NCBI GenBank assembly: GCA_902803015.1
Contig: CADCOL010000120.1
Span: 1-10,926, forward strand
Origin: an uncultured Lachnospiraceae bacterium
GTDB taxonomy: Bacteria > Bacillota > Clostridia > Lachnospirales > Lachnospiraceae
Direction of reading: 5' to 3'
DNA length: 10,926 bases
Positions 6,674 to 10,926 of this stretch are shown piece by piece. Each line of letters begins with the position of its first letter. Position 1 is the stretch's first letter. The translations under genes and the position numbers were made by a program. The notes under the pieces were generated by a model. It was given only the letters and a program-made list of their open reading frames with translations. It searched no databases and had not been told where the DNA came from.

Positions 6674-6718
6674 AAATTGTGCAATCACCGTTCGGGTATT
6701 TCCAAAAAATGCACATTT
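6674..6718 (-). other. Possible stem in the rpsU leader
   Basis: On the minus strand AAATGTGCA (6718-6710) can pair with TGCACAATTT (6683-6674) with one bulged A, enclosing about 26 nt. The transcript is predicted to start near 6714, so only the GTGCA part of the first arm is surely in the RNA. It may be chance or a small autoregulatory leader. Confidence 0.2.
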
Positions 6719-6720
6719 CC

Positions 6721-6748
6721 ATTATACTTGATATTTTCCGCGCGTCAA
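6721..6748 (-). promoter_or_regulatory. Sigma-A-type promoter for rpsU
   Basis: On the minus strand TTGACG (6748-6743), a 16-nt spacer and a perfect TATAAT (6726-6721) form a strong housekeeping promoter. Transcription should start near 6714, giving a leader of about 65 nt before rpsU. Confidence 0.88.
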
Positions 6749-6764
6749 GACTTTTTTACGACGG

Positions 6765-6782
6765 ATGCCGATTTTACGGCAT
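6765..6782 (-). terminator. Hairpin just after alaS, lacking a T-run
   Basis: On the minus strand ATGCCG-TAAAAT-CGGCAT is a perfect 6-bp stem with a 6-nt loop, beginning 2 nt after the alaS stop codon. It is followed by CCGTCGTAAAAAAG rather than a T-run, so it is at best a weak terminator or a 3'-end stabilising hairpin. The rpsU promoter begins 16 nt beyond it. Confidence 0.4.
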
Positions 6783-6784
6783 TC

Positions 6785-9433
6785 TTACTGAATCTGGCCC
6801 GAAAGTACGGTCTCAGCTTCTGCAATTGCATCGGGAATTCCCGCAGGGTTCTTGCCGCCGGCCTGTGCCATGTTCGGACGTCCGCCGCCGCCACCGCCTA
6901 CTTTGCCTGCAACCGCTTTGATCAGGTTGCCCGCATGTGCGCCCTTCTTCTGTGCTTCATCGGTCGCCATGACTACCATGTTTACTTTGCCGTCCGCTTC
7001 GGAAAGAAGAACGATTACGCCTTCACCAAGCTTGTCTTTGAGCTGATCGCCCAAATCACGAAGTCCGTTCATGTCTACGCCGGGAACAGATGTTGCAAGA
7101 AGTTTTACACCCTTAACATCCTTAACGGAACTCATAACATCCCCAAGCGCTTCCTTTGCAGCTTTGCTCTTTAAGGATTCGATTTCGGAATGCATTGCCT
7201 TCATTTCGGCATTCATATGCTCCAGCTTGGAAGCCAGATCCGCCGGCTGGGATTTTACAACCGCGCATGCAGCATTCAGCTGTGCTTCCAGGTTCTTGTA
7301 ATATGCAAATACATTGGCGCCGGTGATTGCTTCGATACGTCTTACACCGCTTGCCACACCGCTCTCGGAAAGGATTTTGAAGAATCCGATTTCTCCGGTA
7401 TGTGCCACATGCGTACCGCCGCAGAACTCTTTGGAATCGCCCATCATAACGACACGAACCGTATCGCCGTATTTTTCTCCGAAGAGAGCCATTGCTCCGA
7501 GTTCTTTTGCTTCTTCGATATTGCAAACCTTGGTAATAACCGGATAATCCGCTGCAATCCATTCATTTACCAGTTCTTCCACTTTTGCAAGATCTTCCTT
7601 TGCTACGGCTTGTCCGTAGGAGAAGTCAAATCTGGTACGGTCGGGATCCTGATAGGAACCCTGCTGATGAACGTTGTCACCGAGTACGGTCTGCAGAGCT
7701 TTCTGCATTAAGTGGGTTGCGGAGTGGTTCTTGCAGGTAAATGCACGATTCTTTGCATCTACGGCAAGTTCTGCCTTTGCGCCTTTTGCAATAAAGCCTT
7801 TCACGCAGGTTCCGACATGACCTACTTTATCCTTATTTACTTTTACGGTATCCGTTACATTAAATACGCCGTCCGCGGTTTTGATGATACCGATATCACC
7901 CTTCTGACCACCCATGGTCGCATAGAACGGAGTTTTCGCAAATACAATCGTAGCGGTTTCGCCTTCGGAAATCTTATCAACCAGAGCATCTGCGGTACCG
8001 ATGGCAAGGATTTCTTCCTCACCGGTCAATGTATCGTATCCGGTGAATTCGGTCTTTAATTCACCGAGTTCTTCAAATACGGCACCCTGCGTTTCGAGTT
8101 TCGCCGCAAATTTCTGTCCTTCACGTGCCTTTTGTTTCTGCTCTTCCATGGAAGCCTTGAAGCCTTCTCCGTCGACAGTAAGATTCTCTTCCGCAGCAAG
8201 CTCCTCGGTAAGTTCAAGAGGGAATCCGAAGGTATCATAAAGGTAAAATGCATCTTTACCCGCAATTTCCTTTCCGCCTGCGGTCTTTACATTATCCAGA
8301 ATCTTTTTGTATTCTTTCAGACCGTTTTCCAAAGTGCTTTCGAAACGGTCGATTTCCTTGGTCAGTTCATCCAGAACAAATGCTCTGTTTGCGGTAAGGT
8401 TCGGGAAGCTTTCTTTGTAAATCTCATCAATAAAAATGGTTGCAATCTGCAGAACATTCTCTTTCTTCAGTCCGAGAATTCTTGCATGACGGATTGCACG
8501 GCGAATCAGACGACGAAGAACATATCCTGCTCCCGCATTGGAAGGAAGAAGTTTTGCCTCGTCACCGATTAACATGACGCTTGTTCTGGTATGATCCGCA
8601 AGAACACGCATGGACTTGGTCAGTTTCTCGTCCGCATTGTATTTCTGATTCGATGCTTTCTCGATATATGCGATAACCGGCGCGAAAAGGTCGGTCTGAT
8701 AAACATCCTTCGTACCGTTTAAGAATGCAAGGTTTCTTTCAAGACCCCAGCCGGTATCCACGTTCTTCTGCTTTAAGGGGATTAATTTACCGTCTTTTAA
8801 TTTTTCATACTGCATGAATACGTCGTTACCGAGCTCGGTATATTTTCCGCAGGAACATCCGGGTCCGCAGTTCGGTCCGCAATCGGGAACATCTGCAATA
8901 TAGAACATCTCAGAGTCCGGTCCGCAGGGGCCGTACTCAAGTCCCCACCAGTTGTCATCCGCGGGAAGATAATAAATATTCTCTTTCTTAAATCCGGAAG
9001 CGATACGATACTGCGCCCCCTCTTCATCGCGGGGAGCGTTCTCATCGCCTGCGAATACGGTTGCGGCCAGATGATCCGCATCGAATCCGAACACCTGTGT
9101 CAGAAGATCATAACTCCATTTGCAGCGGTCTTCCTTAAAATAGTCACCCAGACTCCAGCTTCCCATCATTTCAAAGAAAGTTACATGGCTCTTGTCGCCG
9201 ACGGAGTCGATATCGTTGGTACGAACGCAACCCTGCACGTTACAAAGTCTGGTTCCCAAAGGATGCTTTTCGCCAAGAAGATACGGCATTAAAGGTTGCA
9301 TACCCGCTACATTAAAAAGAACTCCGGTGGATCCGTCCGATACGAGAGAAACCGCACCGACATCCACGTGGCCTCTCTCGATATAAAACTCTTTCCATGT
9401 CTTCCTGAGTTCGTCTGAAGTAAATTGTCTCAT
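6785..9433 (-). CDS. alaS: Alanine--tRNA ligase
   Basis: This cytoplasmic class II synthetase charges tRNA-Ala and edits misacylated Ser- and Gly-tRNA-Ala. Its 882 residues match the usual size of about 870-880. The catalytic core (about 1-240) contains FNVAGMQPLMPYL (40-52), VTFFEMMGSWSLGDYFK (84-100) and VDTGWGLER (225-233, class II motif 3). A tRNA-recognition region with RRAIRHARILG (311-321) follows. The editing domain has the zinc ligands NHSATH (His570, His574) and CGGTH (Cys671, His675). A C-Ala domain ends the protein, with a glycine-rich patch (846-851) and AGGKNPAGIPDAI (858-870). One unusual point is GPCGPDSEM where the E. coli enzyme has GPCGPCTEI, with a cysteine cluster downstream (Cys185, 189, 193, 195). 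The ATG at 9433 follows AGGAG by 10 nt. The gene lies 27 nt behind the CAP-domain lipoprotein gene, with no promoter or T-box visible between them. Confidence 0.97.
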   Translation of the reverse strand: MRQFTSDELRKTWKEFYIERGHVDVGAVSLVSDGSTGVLFNVAGMQPLMPYLLGEKHPLGTRLCNVQGCVRTNDIDSVGDKSHVTFFEMMGSWSLGDYFKEDRCKWSYDLLTQVFGFDADHLAATVFAGDENAPRDEEGAQYRIASGFKKENIYYLPADDNWWGLEYGPCGPDSEMFYIADVPDCGPNCGPGCSCGKYTELGNDVFMQYEKLKDGKLIPLKQKNVDTGWGLERNLAFLNGTKDVYQTDLFAPVIAYIEKASNQKYNADEKLTKSMRVLADHTRTSVMLIGDEAKLLPSNAGAGYVLRRLIRRAIRHARILGLKKENVLQIATIFIDEIYKESFPNLTANRAFVLDELTKEIDRFESTLENGLKEYKKILDNVKTAGGKEIAGKDAFYLYDTFGFPLELTEELAAEENLTVDGEGFKASMEEQKQKAREGQKFAAKLETQGAVFEELGELKTEFTGYDTLTGEEEILAIGTADALVDKISEGETATIVFAKTPFYATMGGQKGDIGIIKTADGVFNVTDTVKVNKDKVGHVGTCVKGFIAKGAKAELAVDAKNRAFTCKNHSATHLMQKALQTVLGDNVHQQGSYQDPDRTRFDFSYGQAVAKEDLAKVEELVNEWIAADYPVITKVCNIEEAKELGAMALFGEKYGDTVRVVMMGDSKEFCGGTHVAHTGEIGFFKILSESGVASGVRRIEAITGANVFAYYKNLEAQLNAACAVVKSQPADLASKLEHMNAEMKAMHSEIESLKSKAAKEALGDVMSSVKDVKGVKLLATSVPGVDMNGLRDLGDQLKDKLGEGVIVLLSEADGKVNMVVMATDEAQKKGAHAGNLIKAVAGKVGGGGGGRPNMAQAGGKNPAGIPDAIAEAETVLSGQIQ

Positions 9434-9460
9434 TTGTGTATTTCTCCTAATAAATATATT

Positions 9461-10471
9461 TTAATCTGAAAATACCTGCGCCCAGTAGTACCGGTAACCG
9501 CCGTCCGAGTAAGTAAAGCCGATACCGATTTTACCGAAGGACGGACTTAAAAGGTTTGCACGGTGTCCTTCAGAATTCATCCAACCGTTAAATACGTCTT
9601 CCACGGTCGGATAACCGGCTGCGATATTCTCGCCCGCCGCCATATATGTCACGCCGTTATCGCTGAAAACCGTAAAGCAGCTTCTGCCGTCCGGTCTGGT
9701 ATGGTCGAATACGCTTACGATTTCATCGGAACGAATCTTGGCAAGCGAGCAAAGTGTCGGATCCAGAGTTAACGGTCCGAGACCGGCTTCCGCTCTTTTT
9801 TGATTGATTAGTTCAATCATTCGCGTTCCGGCATTGGCTTCGAGATCGGCGATTGAATTCTGCTGCTGTTGTTTCTGAGCTTCTTCCGCAGCCTTACGCT
9901 CTTCTTCCGCCTTCTTTACTTCTTCCTCGCGGATCCGTTCCTGTTCCTGACGCTCTTTTTCGGCCTTTTCTTTCTTCGCCTTTTCTTCGGCTTCTTTCTT
10001 TGCCTTTTGCTCGGCTTCCTTCTTTGCCTTTTCTTCTTCCTCTTTGCGGAGGCGTTCTTCCTCTTCGGCCTTTTCCTTCTCTAAGCGTTCCTGACGCTGT
10101 TTTTCCTGATTCTCACGGCGTACTTTCTCCGCCTGTGCATCGGGATCCTCGCATACGGAAGATGCCGGAGGTTCGTCGCTTCCGGACTTCTTTTCACCGT
10201 CTTTGTCACCGTTTTCGGATTTTCCGTCGTCCTGTACACCGGTCTTCTCCGATTCATCCGAAACGGATTCGCTTTCCGCTTCTTCGGCAAGTGCCGGAAT
10301 TTCCGATGTCTCCAAGGCTTTCGATGACGCCAACTCCTCCGAGGTTTGTGTCCCGTCCGGGATTGCATCCGCCAGTGCCTGTAAGCCGGATTTTAACGCA
10401 CCCAAATTACACCCGCTTATCATCGCGGATGTAACCAATACGCATGCAAAAACAAATAAACGTTTCTTCAT
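9461..10471 (-). CDS. CAP/SCP-domain lipoprotein with a charged coiled coil
   Basis: This 336-residue predicted surface lipoprotein has a signal peptide (1-20) with lipobox ISGC, Cys21 being the lipidated residue. A low-complexity Ser/Glu/Asp/Lys region (about 40-110) follows, then a Lys/Glu-rich segment (about 115-205) likely to be a long coiled-coil or single-helix stalk. A C-terminal CAP (SCP/PR1) domain (about 216-336) shows MIELINQKRAEAGLGPL, DHTRPDG (His257), GENIA (Glu281), SEGHRANLL (His303) and a final YYWAQVFSD. These His and Glu residues are the conserved cavity residues of CAP domains. Bacterial CAP proteins of this type are secreted or cell-wall-associated, with mostly unknown function; YkwD of Bacillus is the usual comparison. 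The ATG at 10471 is chosen over a TTG at 10486 because it gives a standard signal peptide, although its ribosome binding site (GGGG) is weak. alaS follows after 27 nt and probably shares its transcript. Confidence 0.9.
   Translation of the reverse strand: MKKRLFVFACVLVTSAMISGCNLGALKSGLQALADAIPDGTQTSEELASSKALETSEIPALAEEAESESVSDESEKTGVQDDGKSENGDKDGEKKSGSDEPPASSVCEDPDAQAEKVRRENQEKQRQERLEKEKAEEEERLRKEEEEKAKKEAEQKAKKEAEEKAKKEKAEKERQEQERIREEEVKKAEEERKAAEEAQKQQQQNSIADLEANAGTRMIELINQKRAEAGLGPLTLDPTLCSLAKIRSDEIVSVFDHTRPDGRSCFTVFSDNGVTYMAAGENIAAGYPTVEDVFNGWMNSEGHRANLLSPSFGKIGIGFTYSDGGYRYYWAQVFSD
9959..10030 (-). repeat. Three imperfect 24-bp tandem repeats in the coiled coil
   Basis: On the minus strand three 24-bp units (10030-10007, 10006-9983, 9982-9959) encode KAKKEAEQ, KAKKEAEE and KAKKEKAE. 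The first two units match at 21 of 24 bases. The unit is a multiple of three, so copy number could change without a frameshift, altering stalk length. Confidence 0.75.
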
Positions 10472-10511
10472 AGCGTTCAACCCCAATAACTACAATAACC
10501 CTATTCTGTAT

Positions 10512-10540
10512 ATTATAGCCTTTTTGATACCCAAACGCAA
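10512..10540 (-). promoter_or_regulatory. Sigma-A-type promoter for the CAP lipoprotein-alaS operon
   Basis: On the minus strand TTGCGT (10540-10535), a 17-nt spacer and a perfect TATAAT (10517-10512) form a good housekeeping promoter. It begins immediately after the T-run of the hydrogenase terminator. Transcription should start near 10505, leaving a leader of about 34 nt. Confidence 0.85.
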
Positions 10541-10575
10541 CAAAAAACGGCCGGCTGTTTTTCAAGCCGACCGTT
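10541..10575 (-). terminator. Rho-independent terminator after the hydrogenase gene
   Basis: On the minus strand AACGGTCGGCT pairs with AGCCGGCCGTT (11 bp including one G-T pair) around an 8-nt loop, followed by TTTTTTG. It lies about 45 nt after the hydrogenase stop codon. Confidence 0.92.
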
Positions 10576-10620
10576 CCCCATTGTTAAAAATATCAGAAAG
10601 TTTTTTACACGTTTCTTTGC

Positions 10621-10926
10621 TTATTTAGCGTTCCAGGCATCGATGTCGTGTATGGTTCTCTTCACATAAGAGGTGTGAAGAATGTGGTGTGCCTTCTCGC
10701 CGCAAGGCTCTCCAAGGTACTCAGCGTAAAGCTTCTGTACGGAAGGATTCTCATGAGACTTGCGAATCGGCATGCTGTTGTCATATCCGTAAAGAACGGA
10801 TGCACGTTTTGCACGATAATCCTCAAAGTTACGAACCTTTGCAGGTACCTGAGGCTGTCCGCCACCATTGATGCAGCCGCCCGGGCAAGCCATGATTTCT
10901 ACGAAGGTATAATCAGCTTCGCCTGC
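10621..10926 (-). CDS. hydA: [FeFe] hydrogenase catalytic subunit, C-terminal fragment
   Basis: The last 101 codons and the TAA stop are visible, and the frame is open at the right edge. The fragment begins AGEADYTFVEI and then shows MACPGGCINGGGQP, the third H-cluster motif of [FeFe] hydrogenases. Its two cysteines (fragment residues 14 and 18) match Cys499 and Cys503 of Clostridium pasteurianum CpI, which hold the cubane and bridge to the di-iron site. The tail carries the typical MPIRKSHENPSVQKLY and KAHHILHTSYVKR segments. The enzyme reversibly makes H2 from protons during fermentation. Whether it is a monomeric ferredoxin-dependent enzyme or the catalytic subunit of a bifurcating NAD(P)H complex depends on the missing N-terminus and neighbours. 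The PGGC form and this tail are common in the multi-subunit group A enzymes of Clostridia, so I lean that way. Confidence 0.93.
   Translation of the reverse strand, partial: AGEADYTFVEIMACPGGCINGGGQPQVPAKVRNFEDYRAKRASVLYGYDNSMPIRKSHENPSVQKLYAEYLGEPCGEKAHHILHTSYVKRTIHDIDAWNAK

Noticed and set aside
9434..9460. T-box leader for alaS
   Set aside because: The 27-nt gap is far too short for a T-box, and no T-box sequence or specifier structure is visible.
9959..10030. Regular 24-bp repeats as a CRISPR array
   Set aside because: The units are directly adjacent with no spacers, imperfect, and lie in frame within a coiled-coil coding region.
9853..10434. Plus-strand open frame of 193 codons, rich in Pro, Leu and Arg
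   Set aside because: It is a shadow of the low-complexity Lys/Glu coding sequence of the CAP lipoprotein on the other strand.
1..10926. Defence island, prophage, insertion sequence or other mobile system
   Set aside because: All genes are recognisable core metabolism or housekeeping genes on one strand. No transposase, integrase, attachment repeats or compositional break were seen.

Overview
This window looks like ordinary chromosome from an anaerobic Firmicute, most likely a Lachnospiraceae-type Clostridia. That placement is inferred from the gene content ([FeFe] hydrogenase, a sodium-pumping biotin decarboxylase, ribosomal protein S21, ScpAB), the strong AGGAGG-type ribosome binding sites, and protein wording I recognise from that group. 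No 16S gene is present to prove it. Every gene I can support lies on the minus strand, so transcription runs from high to low coordinates. I see no mobile element, CRISPR array, tRNA or rRNA.

In transcription order: (1) 10926-10621, the C-terminus of an [FeFe] hydrogenase catalytic subunit, closed by a strong terminator. (2) A sigma-A-type promoter directly behind that terminator drives a lipoprotein with a charged coiled coil and a CAP/SCP domain (10471-9461), followed after 27 nt by alaS (9433-6785). (3) A second strong promoter (6748-6721) drives rpsU (6649-6470), a 59-residue S21 protein, followed by an 11-bp terminator hairpin. (4) A membrane-anchored metallophosphoesterase (ending at 5477), then scpA (5453-4683) and scpB (4666-4097), closely spaced and closed by another terminator. 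(5) An extended -10 promoter candidate and a roughly 113-nt GC-rich leader precede four genes that together form a biotin-dependent, Na+-translocating acyl-CoA decarboxylase: carboxyltransferase (3893-2457), a lipoprotein-type gamma subunit (2438-1590), biotin carrier (1569-1195) and the membrane beta subunit (1160 to the left edge).

The decarboxylase set should work as one machine. The carboxyltransferase moves CO2 from an acyl-CoA to biotin on the carrier. The beta subunit decarboxylates carboxybiotin and exports Na+. The gamma subunit holds the complex at the membrane. The acyl-CoA substrate cannot be read from the window. The carboxyltransferase departs from the family consensus around the second active-site region, and the gamma subunit carries an unusual outward-facing lipoprotein domain. 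These are the points most worth a second look.

The rest is housekeeping with some small oddities: alaS lies behind a cell-surface lipoprotein gene with no T-box, AlaRS has a rearranged cysteine cluster, and the metallophosphoesterase start is unclear, with the best ribosome binding site pointing at an ATT codon. I did not find convincing evidence of a wholly new system.
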